DNA of 14,555 nucleotides, from NCBI GenBank assembly GCA_002348185.1, contig DDYW01000119.1, positions 1-14,555 on the forward strand, read 5' to 3'. Source of the DNA: Candidatus Hydrogenedentes bacterium UBA2224. GTDB lineage: Bacteria; Hydrogenedentota; Hydrogenedentia; Hydrogenedentales; SLHB01. Below, in pieces: positions 6,874 to 14,503 of this stretch. Positions within the stretch are counted from its first letter, which is position 1. Each line of letters opens with the position of its first letter. Below the pieces are notes generated by a model. The model was not told the origin of the DNA. It did no database searches and saw only the letters and a list, made by a program, of their open reading frames with translations. The translations under genes and the position numbers were made by a program.

Positions 6874-7746
6874 TCAGCGCAGGCCGTTCCGGAACCGGGT
6901 CGATATCAGCCCCACCTGCCCTTTCCGGACGCCCATGTGACGCGCAATCACCTCGCACTTCGCCTTCAGGATCAGAAAGACGTTTCCGGGAAAGTCGTCG
7001 ATGGTCTCATAGTTCCCCTGCCCCTTCCCCACAATCATGTCCGCGGCCTCCAGCCGTTGCCGGAATTCCGGCGGGATCTGGGACAGCGGCGAGCCGATGA
7101 ACGCGCCGCCGTTGTCAATCACGGGACAGAGCGCGGTAAGCCCGACCTGGTGCGCATCCTCCAGGGTGGCATCGTTGATGATGGGCGCCTTCTTCACGAC
7201 CGCGGTGACCGCGGTGAACCGGCAGAGTTGCTCGATGAGCAGTTTGTCAAACACAATCTCCCCGGCGTTGTCGAGCAAGAACAACAGGTCGCGGCTTGCG
7301 GCGAGCGACGCACGGAACTGGGGTGTATGGTCCACCGCGAACCGTTGATGCAGCGCGTCGCGGATGGCGGTATGAATGTCGATGTCCCCGGCATAGTGCA
7401 CGCCCATATCAATGACGTTCCCGGCGGCGGACAGGTGCAGCGCCGTTTCGAGCGGGTCGGGCGCCTCCGTCAGGTACGCGCGCAATTCCGGTTCCAGGGC
7501 AAGCGCCTGCTCATTCTGCGCGCGTTTGAGATCGGCATACGGGTCTTCCTGACCGCTTGCCTGTTTCGCGAGCTCATAGACGAACTGCGACAGGACCGCG
7601 GGCGACTCGTTGAGGTCCATGCCCGGTATGCGCATTACCGCTTCGTTGAGGATGCGCCGCTGCGTTTCCGGGTCATCGGTGGCGATTCGGGCGGCGCGAA
7701 GGGCCTGTTGCGCGATGCATTCAAGACAATCCAGGGTGGCTTTCAA
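6874..7746 (-). CDS. DUF89 family metal-dependent phosphatase (damage-control type)
   Basis: This 290-residue soluble protein belongs to DUF89, a family of metal-dependent phosphatases proposed to remove damaged or excess phospho-metabolites such as sugar phosphates. Visible motifs are the N-terminal CLEC pair (C7, C10), typical of the prokaryotic subfamily; AAGNVID (107-113); LLDNAGEIVFD with D159, N160, E163 and D167; NDATLED with D197; and KGQGNYE (241-247). D159-N160 plus D197 fit the family's metal site. The start codon is TTG at 7746-7744: no in-frame ATG lies near, the CLEC motif must be included, and AAGGA lies about 10 nt upstream. An extended -10 promoter is present upstream. The gene is divergent from the DUF456 gene and convergent with the TIM-barrel gene. 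The family call is firm; the substrate is not known. Confidence 0.88.
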   Translation of the reverse strand: MKATLDCLECIAQQALRAARIATDDPETQRRILNEAVMRIPGMDLNESPAVLSQFVYELAKQASGQEDPYADLKRAQNEQALALEPELRAYLTEAPDPLETALHLSAAGNVIDMGVHYAGDIDIHTAIRDALHQRFAVDHTPQFRASLAASRDLLFLLDNAGEIVFDKLLIEQLCRFTAVTAVVKKAPIINDATLEDAHQVGLTALCPVIDNGGAFIGSPLSQIPPEFRQRLEAADMIVGKGQGNYETIDDFPGNVFLILKAKCEVIARHMGVRKGQVGLISTRFRNGLR

Positions 7747-7795
7747 TGAACAATCGTCCTTGTTGCGTTGTATTTGCCGGCAGAAACGAAAGCGG

Positions 7796-7804
7796 ATAAT
7801 AGCA
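7796..7804 (-). promoter_or_regulatory. Extended -10 promoter element of the DUF89 gene
   Basis: On the minus strand TGC is followed by TATTAT (7801-7796), an extended -10 box, about 50 nt upstream of the TTG start at 7746. No good -35 element is seen. The complementary strand reads GATAAT at 7795-7800, which might serve the divergent DUF456 gene, but its best -35 (TTGCCG, 7774-7779) is only 15 nt away. Confidence 0.4.
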
Positions 7805-7864
7805 TATGCCCCCGGTTTTCATGTAGACTCGGCATGGAATCGGATTGAATGAGGGAGTGTCGGC

Positions 7865-8377
7865 ATGACTCTGTTTCTGGCCATCGTGGGCTGGACGCTG
7901 TTTTCGCTTGCGGTCCTTGTTGGGATTGCGCTGGATCTCGTGGGGCTGTTCGGCAACTGGGTGATTCTCGGGGCGGTGCTGATTGCCTGGGTAGTAACGG
8001 GATTCGAGCATTTCGGCCTGCTGGCATTGGGCATCATGCTGGGTCTGGCGATCCTGGGCGAGCTGATAGAAAGCGGAGCGGCCGGACTGGGCGCGTCGCA
8101 GTTTGGCGGCGGCAAAGGCTCGATCGTAGCGGCGATCATCGGATGCGTGGTGGGGGCCATCGCGGGAACCCCCCTGTTCCCCGTCATCGGCACACTCGCC
8201 GGGGCCTGTCTGGGCGCGTTCATCGGGGCGGCACTCCACGAGTACCTGAACCGGGAGCGCACCGCGGCCCAGTCGATGTGGACCGGCGCCGGCGCAGCCA
8301 TGGGGAAAGTGTTTGGCCTGTTCGCCAAGGCCCTGGTGGGTTTCATCATGCTGCTCGTGGCGGCGGTGACGTATTGA
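7865..8377 (+). CDS. DUF456 family membrane protein
   Basis: This 170-residue, very hydrophobic protein matches the DUF456 pattern: an N-terminal helix pair around GLFGNWVILGAVL, a third helix, then a long Gly/Ala-rich segment (SGAAGLGASQFGGGKGS, then IIGCVVGAIAGTPLFPVIGT and GACLGAFIGAALHEY), and a last helix near residues 150-168. The family sits in the inner membrane and has no established function. The ATG at 7865 follows GGGAG (7853-7857) at 7 nt. It diverges from the DUF89 gene and lies 103 nt upstream of the GH2 gene on the same strand, with no strong terminator between, so the two may be co-transcribed. The length is usual for the family. Confidence 0.82.
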   Translation: MTLFLAIVGWTLFSLAVLVGIALDLVGLFGNWVILGAVLIAWVVTGFEHFGLLALGIMLGLAILGELIESGAAGLGASQFGGGKGSIVAAIIGCVVGAIAGTPLFPVIGTLAGACLGAFIGAALHEYLNRERTAAQSMWTGAGAAMGKVFGLFAKALVGFIMLLVAAVTY

Positions 8378-8452
8378 CATATTACGGAATACGGGATGGC
8401 AGGCAGCCGTCGGTCAGGAAACGGCGTGGTTTGGGCGGTGATTCATTCGTGA

Positions 8453-8468
8453 CGTACTCGCGTGTACG
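8453..8468. promoter_or_regulatory. Inverted repeat just upstream of the GH2 gene, possible operator
   Basis: CGTAC (8453-8457) and GTACG (8464-8468) are inverted copies with a 6-nt spacer, so their centres are 11 bp apart, about one helical turn. The element lies directly before the Shine-Dalgarno region of the GH2 gene. Short arms make chance occurrence quite possible. The rest of the 8378-8480 gap shows no convincing promoter. Confidence 0.2.
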
Positions 8469-8480
8469 CAGGATGGGAGT

Positions 8481-11400
8481 ATGAATTCAATACGGTTGGG
8501 GCTGGCACTCGACGGGGAGTGGTCTCTGGCGCAGGACCCGGCAGACGTGGGGATTCACGAACAGTGGTTCACGAAACCGCCTCCCGCGGATGCGATGTGC
8601 GTGACGGTCCCAAGTGTGTGGGACCGGTGGCTGCCCGACTACGACGGCGCGGGCTGGTATTTCCGGACCTTCGAGGTCACCGAAGACTGGTTGGACTTCT
8701 ACGCGACGCTGGAATTCGATGCGGTAGACTATTTTGCCCAGGTGTGGCTCAACGGCGGGTTCCTGGGCTCTCACGAGGGCGGCTACACGCCGTTCTCGCT
8801 GCCCACCGGCGGCGCCCTGCGTGTGGGCGACAATCAGTTGGCGGTACGCGTCATTGACCCGCACGCAGCCGACGGATACGGCGATTTCCACCCCCGCCAG
8901 ATTCCGTGTTCCAAGGAACACGGCTACTTCCCATTCGCGGGGATATGGGGCTCCGTGCGTCTGCTTGGGCGCAACCCCATGCACCTCACGGATGTCTTCC
9001 TCGAACCCGACCCGCGACGGAAACGCGTTACGGCCACGGTGACCACGTCGCAGCCGGGGGAGCTTCGCCTGACCATAGCCGGAACCGCGTGCGCGGCCAC
9101 TGGAGCGCCGGGCCGCCTGACGCTCGAGTTTCCTGAATTCGAGTACTGGTGTCCCGAAAACCCGAAGCTCTACATAATGCACTGCGAGCTGCTGCGTGAG
9201 GGGCGGGTCGTTGACGCCATGGCGGTCCGCTTCGGCATGCGTGAATTCACCGTCAAGGAGGGGCGGTTCTTCCTGAACAGCCAGCCCGTCTTCCTGAAGG
9301 GCGTCCTGCAGCAGCCGGATTATCCCCGCACGCTGGCGGGCCCCGAGTCCGAAGAACTCGCGCGCCGTGAATTGACGCTCGCCCGGGACGCGGGATTCAA
9401 CCTCGTACGCATGCACATCAAGACCCCTCCCCCGCTCTCGCTCGACATCGCGGACGAACTGGGCCTGCTGGTCTATGAGGAGCCCCCCATCGGCTGGATC
9501 GAGAATTCACGCTGGATGCGCGAACGCTGCGAGCGCGAGGTCCGCGACATGATCCTGCGCGACCGCAACCATCCCTGCGTGGTGATGTGGGGCATGCTGA
9601 ACGAATCGGGAAACGCGGACTACAAGGTCCACGGCGGGGCCCAGGTCATCAAGAGCGACCTCGCCCGCCTCGCCCGGAGTCTCGACCCCAGCCGGGTGAT
9701 TGTCGACGATTCGGGAGGTGTGAACAGCACTCGCGAGCCCACACGACTGATTCGGCCCTACCGGGAGGATTTCGAAGCCTGCGACGACCTCCACATCTAT
9801 CAGCGCGCGCCGGTCGACCGCGAGATCGAACTGTATTATGAGCATATCGGCGACCCGGACGCCTTGTGCTTTCTCTCGGAATTCGGTTTTGGGGGCATGG
9901 AAGATCTCCCGGACGTCCTTGAGCAGTATGGCCCGGACCGCGAGCGCCTCAAAGACGCCCGGTTCGTCCGGAAGCTGCTCGACGCCGCGATGGACGGATT
10001 CGAACAGCGCGAGCTGGACCGGGTGTTCGGCTCGTTTTCGGGCTTTGCGCGCGCGGCACAGGAACTGCAATGCGACGCGGTTCATTCCCAGATTGACGCC
10101 TTGCTCGCGAATCCGAAACTCGCGGGGTACTGCTATACCCAGCTCTGCGACGCGGGCCACGAGTTTTGCGCGGGCGTACTGGATCGCTGGCGCCGGCCCA
10201 AACCCGCGTTGGAGGCCCTCCGGACCGCGCAGCAACCCGTCCGGCCCCTGATTCGCGTAGAGCGCACGAACCTGGCGCCGCGCCAGGAGGTCCGGGTGCG
10301 GGTGCTGATGGTAAACCAACCGCGCATCGAGGGACGCGCGGATCTCTCGCTCCAGGTGGTGGGCCCGACCAACCAGGTTCTCTGGAAGAAGAAGCGCAAC
10401 GTCAAATTGCCCCGTTCGGGCAAGGAACTTTGGAACGGGACCATTTCCGCGTCGGGTTCCCCCGGCACCCACTCGTTCGTCGTGCGGCTCATGCAGGGCA
10501 TGAAGGTCCTGGGCGAGACGGCGCTGGACTTCGACGTCCTCCTTCCCGCGGAACCCTGCACGGAGGAAGTGCACGTGCTGGATCCCTCGGGGGAATGGAA
10601 TGCGGCCGTATCGGCTCTCGCAAAACAGGGCGGACCGCGGGCGCCGGTGCACATCGTGCCCCCCCTGGCCAACAGTATTCGGGCCTATCCCGCCGACGAG
10701 CTCTGCGCCGTGCTGGGCGAGGTGCGCGAAGGCGCCGTCGCGCTCATCTTCGGACCGCCGGACGACTGGAACGACTTCGCGGAGCACCTGGACGGCGCCC
10801 CCACCGCGACCGCCCGGGATTCCGTCGGGGCATTTCTTGGTGTGTATCATTACGTGAAATTGCATCCCGTGTTCGACAAGCTCCCGGCCCGGTGCCTCAT
10901 GCGTCAGGTCTACCGCAATGTCGTCCCCGCCAGGACCTTCATCGAACCCACGGACGAGGACATCTGCGGGTGCCTTGATACGAACCCCATCGCGGCGGGG
11001 AATTACATGACGGGCCAGACCGACTGGTGGGGCAACGACATTCTTGTCCGGCGCTTCGGGGCCGGCCGCCTCGTGTTCACCCATCTGCGGGTCCTTGAAA
11101 ACCTGGGCCGCGACCCCGTCGCGGACCGCCTGCTGGTGAATCTCGTGCGCCACTTCGCCCGGCGAAGCGTGCCCTCCCCGGAACCCACGCTTGTCCCGCG
11201 TCCGGCGCGCGACTGGCTTGTGCGCGAGCGCGTTGACGGCATCCGCCACTGGAAAGTGCTCGGCATGTTTCCCAATTGGGGCGATGCCGGGCATGACCAG
11301 GTCTACCCGCCCGAGCAGGGGGTGGATTTCACCGCGGAATACGCGGGCTGGTACAAGCCGATCGTCTGGCGCGACTGGTTCACCCTCACGCGGAACCGGC

Positions 11401-11750
11401 ATGTGGTCGACCTTCAGGCCGCCCTCACGCCCGTCTACGAGTACTATCCGCGTTTCGACCACGGGACCGCCTACGCGTACGCCGAAGTCGCCAGTGACGT
11501 GCGACAGCGGGCCCTCCTCCGGCTCCATGTGCAGGACGCCACGCGGGTGTGGCTCAATGGAAACCCGGTATTCGAAAAGAGGATCCATCTCCCGCACCAG
11601 GAATTCGAATCCGGCGAAGCCGAGGTGTTGTTGCGGCAGGGACGCAATGTCATACTGGTAAAAGTCTCTAAAATCCCCGGCGAATTCCGGTTCGCCCTGG
11701 ACATTGAATCCGCGGAGGGCAAGGCCCTGGATTTGAAATGGTGGCGGTAG
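8481..11750 (+). CDS. Glycoside hydrolase family 2 enzyme with a long multidomain C-terminal extension
   Basis: This 1089-residue retaining glycosidase has no signal peptide and is probably cytoplasmic. The GH2 core comprises a jelly-roll sugar-binding domain (about 8-165), an Ig-like domain (about 165-260) and a catalytic TIM barrel (about 262-590). The acid/base is E375 in WGMLNESGN and the nucleophile E467 in FLSEFGFGG; the 92-residue spacing resembles beta-glucuronidases (91 in E. coli GusA). However, the Asn-x-Lys glucuronate-recognition motif is not seen where it should be (around HEFCAG, 560-565), so another beta-glycoside is more likely. The last 500 residues seem to hold a beta-sandwich (about 590-685), a glutaminase/flavodoxin-like alpha/beta domain (about 690-890), and a lectin-like beta domain (about 920-1085) with VWLNGNPVFEK and LLRQGRNVILVKV. 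AGGA (8470-8473) lies 7 nt before the ATG. After the stop, a TTCCC/GGGAA hairpin (11756-11773) lacks a T-run. Confidence 0.88.
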   Translation: MNSIRLGLALDGEWSLAQDPADVGIHEQWFTKPPPADAMCVTVPSVWDRWLPDYDGAGWYFRTFEVTEDWLDFYATLEFDAVDYFAQVWLNGGFLGSHEGGYTPFSLPTGGALRVGDNQLAVRVIDPHAADGYGDFHPRQIPCSKEHGYFPFAGIWGSVRLLGRNPMHLTDVFLEPDPRRKRVTATVTTSQPGELRLTIAGTACAATGAPGRLTLEFPEFEYWCPENPKLYIMHCELLREGRVVDAMAVRFGMREFTVKEGRFFLNSQPVFLKGVLQQPDYPRTLAGPESEELARRELTLARDAGFNLVRMHIKTPPPLSLDIADELGLLVYEEPPIGWIENSRWMRERCEREVRDMILRDRNHPCVVMWGMLNESGNADYKVHGGAQVIKSDLARLARSLDPSRVIVDDSGGVNSTREPTRLIRPYREDFEACDDLHIYQRAPVDREIELYYEHIGDPDALCFLSEFGFGGMEDLPDVLEQYGPDRERLKDARFVRKLLDAAMDGFEQRELDRVFGSFSGFARAAQELQCDAVHSQIDALLANPKLAGYCYTQLCDAGHEFCAGVLDRWRRPKPALEALRTAQQPVRPLIRVERTNLAPRQEVRVRVLMVNQPRIEGRADLSLQVVGPTNQVLWKKKRNVKLPRSGKELWNGTISASGSPGTHSFVVRLMQGMKVLGETALDFDVLLPAEPCTEEVHVLDPSGEWNAAVSALAKQGGPRAPVHIVPPLANSIRAYPADELCAVLGEVREGAVALIFGPPDDWNDFAEHLDGAPTATARDSVGAFLGVYHYVKLHPVFDKLPARCLMRQVYRNVVPARTFIEPTDEDICGCLDTNPIAAGNYMTGQTDWWGNDILVRRFGAGRLVFTHLRVLENLGRDPVADRLLVNLVRHFARRSVPSPEPTLVPRPARDWLVRERVDGIRHWKVLGMFPNWGDAGHDQVYPPEQGVDFTAEYAGWYKPIVWRDWFTLTRNRHVVDLQAALTPVYEYYPRFDHGTAYAYAEVASDVRQRALLRLHVQDATRVWLNGNPVFEKRIHLPHQEFESGEAEVLLRQGRNVILVKVSKIPGEFRFALDIESAEGKALDLKWWR

Positions 11751-11827
11751 GCCGCTTCCCGGCCGGCGGGGAATGCGCCCCGGCGCCGGAATGTATGAGC
11801 AGAAAGGTCGTCTGAACGGATGCCGGA

Positions 11828-11857
11828 TTGACAGGTCCCCACCATCGGTGGTAGGAT
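11828..11857 (+). promoter_or_regulatory. Sigma70-like promoter of the hpf-hprK-rapZ operon
   Basis: A consensus -35 TTGACA (11828-11833) and -10 TAGGAT (11852-11857) are separated by 18 nt. The predicted start is near 11864, giving a leader of about 40 nt to the hpf ATG. It separates this operon from the GH2 gene upstream. Confidence 0.7.
11839..11851. promoter_or_regulatory. Perfect palindrome in the spacer of the hpf promoter, possible operator
   Basis: CCACC (11839-11843) and GGTGG (11847-11851) form a perfect inverted repeat around ATC. It fills the 3' part of the spacer and abuts the -10 element. A repressor bound here would block RNA polymerase; spacer-located sites are also used by MerR-type activators, which favour long spacers like this 18-nt one. 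No regulator gene is visible in the window. Confidence 0.35.
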
Positions 11858-11903
11858 CACTCTGCGGCAAGGTGCGTTCTAAGTATTGGAGGGTCAACGA
11901 ATT

Positions 11904-12473
11904 ATGCAACTGGACATTTCAGCTCGCCACATGGAACTGACGGATGCGCTCAAGTCACACGTGAAGACTCGTCTGGAGAAGCTTCGGGGGCACTTTGACC
12001 GGGTTATTGACGTCAATGTCGTCCTGAGTGTGGAAAAGCACCGCCACGTGGCCGAGGTGACGCTCCACGCCAACGGCGTACGCATCCACGGCAAGGAATC
12101 CTCCCTGGACATGTATTCTTCGGTCGACGCGGTGGTCGAAAAGCTGCAGAAGCAGATTCGGAAATACAAGGATCGGGTGAGCCGCCACAGCTCGCGCAAG
12201 GGGGCGGAAGGCCTCGCGGAGATGCCGGAAGAATTCCTCGAAGGTGTGGAGGAGATCCCGGAAGAGCTCGAGGGCGCCGTCTCCCCCGTTCCGCACAAGC
12301 TCATCCGGCGTGAAAAGCTGCCGATGAAGCCCATGGGGGTCGAAGAGGCATCGGTACAGCTCGAACTCGCGGAGGAGCCGTTCATCGTGTTCTCCAACGC
12401 TGACACCCAGCAAGTGAACGTGATGTATACCCGGAAAGACGGCACCTACGGCCTGATCGAGCCACAGTTTTAG
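11904..12473 (+). CDS. hpf: Long-form ribosome hibernation promoting factor
   Basis: This 189-residue protein is the long form of Hpf, which inactivates idle ribosomes and joins them as 100S dimers. The N-terminal S30AE/RaiA domain (about 1-95) starts MQLDISARHMELTDALK and contains VLSVEKHRHVAEVTL. A Glu-rich linker (about 105-130) leads to the C-terminal dimerisation domain (about 133-189), with FIVFSNADTQQVNVMYTRKD and the ending GLIEPQF. The ATG at 11904 is chosen for GGAGGG (11888-11893) 10 nt upstream; a TTG at 11886 overlaps that ribosome site and is rejected. hprK follows after 35 nt. In many Gram-negative bacteria hpf follows lpt genes and rpoN; here a GH2 gene lies upstream instead. 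Confidence 0.95.
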   Translation: MQLDISARHMELTDALKSHVKTRLEKLRGHFDRVIDVNVVLSVEKHRHVAEVTLHANGVRIHGKESSLDMYSSVDAVVEKLQKQIRKYKDRVSRHSSRKGAEGLAEMPEEFLEGVEEIPEELEGAVSPVPHKLIRREKLPMKPMGVEEASVQLELAEEPFIVFSNADTQQVNVMYTRKDGTYGLIEPQF

Positions 12474-12508
12474 GTTCGCAGGAGGTCTCGCATCCGCGTG
12501 GAGGAAGA

Positions 12509-13477
12509 ATGGACACCAAGAGCCTCCCGGTCAACCGCAAAGACAGCATTGCAGTCGCCCGTCTGCTCGACCAGCTCACGGAATCGCTGGAGCTCGAGGT
12601 CATCGGCGGATTTCAGGGGGTCGGGCGGCCCGTGTTCATCTCCGACATCAACCGTCCGGGGCTGGCATTAAGCGGGTACCTCGAGTATTTCGCCAACGAC
12701 CGCATTCAGATCCTGGGCAACACCGAAATCCATTTCATGGAGAAACTCTCGACGTCGGAGTTGCAGCACCGCCTCGAAGCCATGTTCGCGTTTGAGATTC
12801 CGGCGTTCGTGCTCTCGCGCAGCCTGCGGCCGCGCAACATCTTCCTTGACATGTGCAACCGCCGGGGGATCCCCGTGCTGCGGTCGCGCCGCAGCACGGA
12901 CGAGGTGATCAGCAGCATCATTCTGTTTCTCGCCGAGGAATTCTCTCCCGAGACGGTCATCCATGGGACGGCGATCGATTGTTACGGCGTGGGCATCCTG
13001 ATCACCGGCGCGCCGGGGATCGGCAAGAGCGAAACGGCGCTGGAACTCGTCGAGCGCGGCCACCGCATGGTGGCGGACGACGTGGTCACGGTCCGCCGGG
13101 GCCGCGAGGGGATCGTGTTTGCGCTGGCCTCCCCCGTCATTGAGCATCACATGGAGATCCGCGGGGTCGGGATCATCGACGTGAAAAGCGTTTACGGCGT
13201 CGGATGCGTGCGCAATTCGAAGCGCATTGGCCTGGTGGTTGAACTGGAGATGTGGAATGAGACGGCCCAGTACGACCGGACCGGACTCGTCGATGAATAT
13301 GTGGATATCCTGCGCACCCGGATTCCGTACCTGCTGATCCCGGTCCGGCCGGGCCGCAATATCGCGATCATCGTGGAAGTGGCCGCTCTCAACCACCGGC
13401 TGAAAGAACTGGGGGTCCATCCCGCGCAACAACTGAACCAGAAGCTGCTGAATCTCATGAGCGTGGGCGATGCCTGA
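12509..13477 (+). CDS. hprK: HPr kinase/phosphorylase
   Basis: HprK (322 residues) phosphorylates a serine in the PTS phosphocarrier HPr using ATP or pyrophosphate and reverses it with phosphate, linking carbon state to regulation. The N-terminal domain spans about 1-140. The catalytic domain shows H152 (HGTA), the P-loop GAPGIGKS at 167-174, D190-D191 (ADDVV), and the family signature EIRGVGIIDV. All three sites are shifted by the same 12 residues from L. casei HprK, so the active site is intact. The P-loop has Ala-Pro where Asp-Ser is usual (GDSGIGKS). The ATG follows GGAGG (12500-12504) by 4 nt; a second strong Shine-Dalgarno, AGGAGGT at 12480-12486, lies 22 nt upstream and seems unused. 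The 3' end overlaps rapZ by 8 nt. Its partner HPr is not in the window. Confidence 0.96.
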   Translation: MDTKSLPVNRKDSIAVARLLDQLTESLELEVIGGFQGVGRPVFISDINRPGLALSGYLEYFANDRIQILGNTEIHFMEKLSTSELQHRLEAMFAFEIPAFVLSRSLRPRNIFLDMCNRRGIPVLRSRRSTDEVISSIILFLAEEFSPETVIHGTAIDCYGVGILITGAPGIGKSETALELVERGHRMVADDVVTVRRGREGIVFALASPVIEHHMEIRGVGIIDVKSVYGVGCVRNSKRIGLVVELEMWNETAQYDRTGLVDEYVDILRTRIPYLLIPVRPGRNIAIIVEVAALNHRLKELGVHPAQQLNQKLLNLMSVGDA

Positions 13478-14339
13478 CGGACGCCGGTTTGTGCTGGTCA
13501 CGGGCTTGTCCGGGGCGGGGAAATCGCTGGCGCTGAAATTCCTCGAAGACCTGGGCTACTACTGCGTCGACAACCTTCCCGCGGCGCTGCTCCCGACGTT
13601 TGCCGAACTGGTTCAGGGCAGCAAGGAACCCGCCCGCCGCAAGGTGGCCGTCTGCCTCGACGCGCGCGCCGGGCAGGGCCTCTCCCAGTTGCCGGGCTAT
13701 GCGCAGGAAGTTGAAGAAAAAGGCATTCGAGTGGAGACCCTCTTCCTTGACAGCTCCGATGAGGTGCTCATCCATCGGTACAGCGAAACGCGCCGGAGAC
13801 ACCCCTGCTCCCCCTCGGGAAGTGTGGAGGAAGGCATCCTGCGCGAACGCGGGATGATGCAGCCGATGCGTTCGCGGGCGGACCTCATTATCGATACGAG
13901 TTCCACCTCCGTGTCGGAGCTCCGCGAACGGATTGCCAGCATGTTTCTGGGCCCCAAAGAGGCCCGCGATCTGGTCATCACCATACTGTCGTTCGGCTTT
14001 AAACGCGGGGTGCCCCCGGAAGCTGACCTGGTATTCGACGTGCGGTTTCTGCCAAACCCGCACTATGACCCCGACCTGCGCACGCTGACCGGGGGCGAAC
14101 CGGACGTGCGGGACTTCGTTCTCGACAACGCCGACGGCCGCGAGTTTCTGGACCGGGTCAAAGGCCTGCTCAAATTCCTGATCCCGCGGTATGCCGCCGA
14201 GCCCAAGGCCTACCTGACCATCGGCGTGGGCTGTACGGGAGGCCAGCACCGCTCCGTGGCGGTAGCTCACGCCCTTTCGGTGATGCTGCGTGAAATGAAC
14301 TACAACGTCCGCCTGCGGCATCGCGAACTGCCCGGATAA
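13470..14339 (+). CDS. rapZ: RapZ family nucleotide-binding RNase adapter
   Basis: RapZ (YvcJ family, 289 residues) binds nucleotides and, in enterobacteria, binds small RNAs GlmY/GlmZ and directs RNase E to control glucosamine-6-phosphate synthesis. Outside that group its RNA targets are mostly unknown. The N-terminal P-loop domain has TGLSGAGKS (11-19) and CVDNLP. The C-terminal domain has the signature SFGFKRGVP, VFDVRFLPNPH, and GCTGGQHRSV with C255 and H260. The ATG at 13470 lies within the last codons of hprK (8-nt overlap) with only a weak ribosome site, so translational coupling is likely. The downstream region (14340-14446) contains further GC-rich hairpins before the terminator. Length and motifs are standard. 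Confidence 0.96.
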   Translation: MPDGRRFVLVTGLSGAGKSLALKFLEDLGYYCVDNLPAALLPTFAELVQGSKEPARRKVAVCLDARAGQGLSQLPGYAQEVEEKGIRVETLFLDSSDEVLIHRYSETRRRHPCSPSGSVEEGILRERGMMQPMRSRADLIIDTSSTSVSELRERIASMFLGPKEARDLVITILSFGFKRGVPPEADLVFDVRFLPNPHYDPDLRTLTGGEPDVRDFVLDNADGREFLDRVKGLLKFLIPRYAAEPKAYLTIGVGCTGGQHRSVAVAHALSVMLREMNYNVRLRHRELPG

Positions 14340-14413
14340 GCGCCACAAATCTCCCTGGCCCCCCGGAGACCCGCCCGATCTCCTAAAACTTTGGCGGGGG
14401 GTGACTTATGCCG

Positions 14414-14430
14414 GCGACCGCAGTGGTCGC
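14414..14430 (+). other. Hairpin in the 3' untranslated region of the rapZ transcript
   Basis: GCGACC (14414-14419) and GGTCGC (14425-14430) form a perfect 6-bp stem with a 5-nt loop. A second stem, CCCGCC (14370-14375) with GGCGGG (14393-14398), lies just upstream. Neither has a T-run. They make the rapZ 3' end a structured region and may protect it from exonucleases. Confidence 0.4.
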
Positions 14431-14446
14431 GCCTCGCGGCCTCACC

Positions 14447-14470
14447 GCATGCGCGGCGCAATGCTTTTTT
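14447..14470 (+). terminator. Rho-independent terminator of the hpf-hprK-rapZ operon
   Basis: GCATGCG (14447-14453) pairs with CGC-A-ATGC (14457-14464), with one bulged A and a 3-nt loop, and is followed by six Ts (14465-14470). It lies 108 nt after the rapZ stop. Its T-run runs directly into the -35 box of the next promoter. Confidence 0.65.
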
Positions 14471-14497
14471 GAAAAGTCCCGTGGAATCCACTATATT
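14469..14497 (+). promoter_or_regulatory. Strong sigma70-like promoter for a downstream transcript
   Basis: TTGAAA (14469-14474) and TATATT (14492-14497) are separated by exactly 17 nt, the best-spaced promoter in the window. The expected start is near 14504. The remaining 52 nt lack a start codon with a ribosome binding site, so the product (long leader or non-coding RNA) lies mainly beyond the window. Confidence 0.7.
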
Positions 14498-14503
14498 CTG
14501 AGT

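Noticed and set aside
8374..8400. TTGACA at the end of the DUF456 gene as a GH2 promoter
   Set aside because: No acceptable -10 hexamer is found at 16-18 nt spacing.
9507..11909. 800-codon minus-strand open frame opposite the GH2 gene
   Set aside because: The plus-strand GH2 has clear catalytic motifs and a ribosome site; the antisense product shows no domain.
12480..12486. Perfect Shine-Dalgarno AGGAGGT between hpf and hprK
   Set aside because: No start codon lies at a proper distance in a useful frame; hprK has its own GGAGG 4 nt before its ATG.
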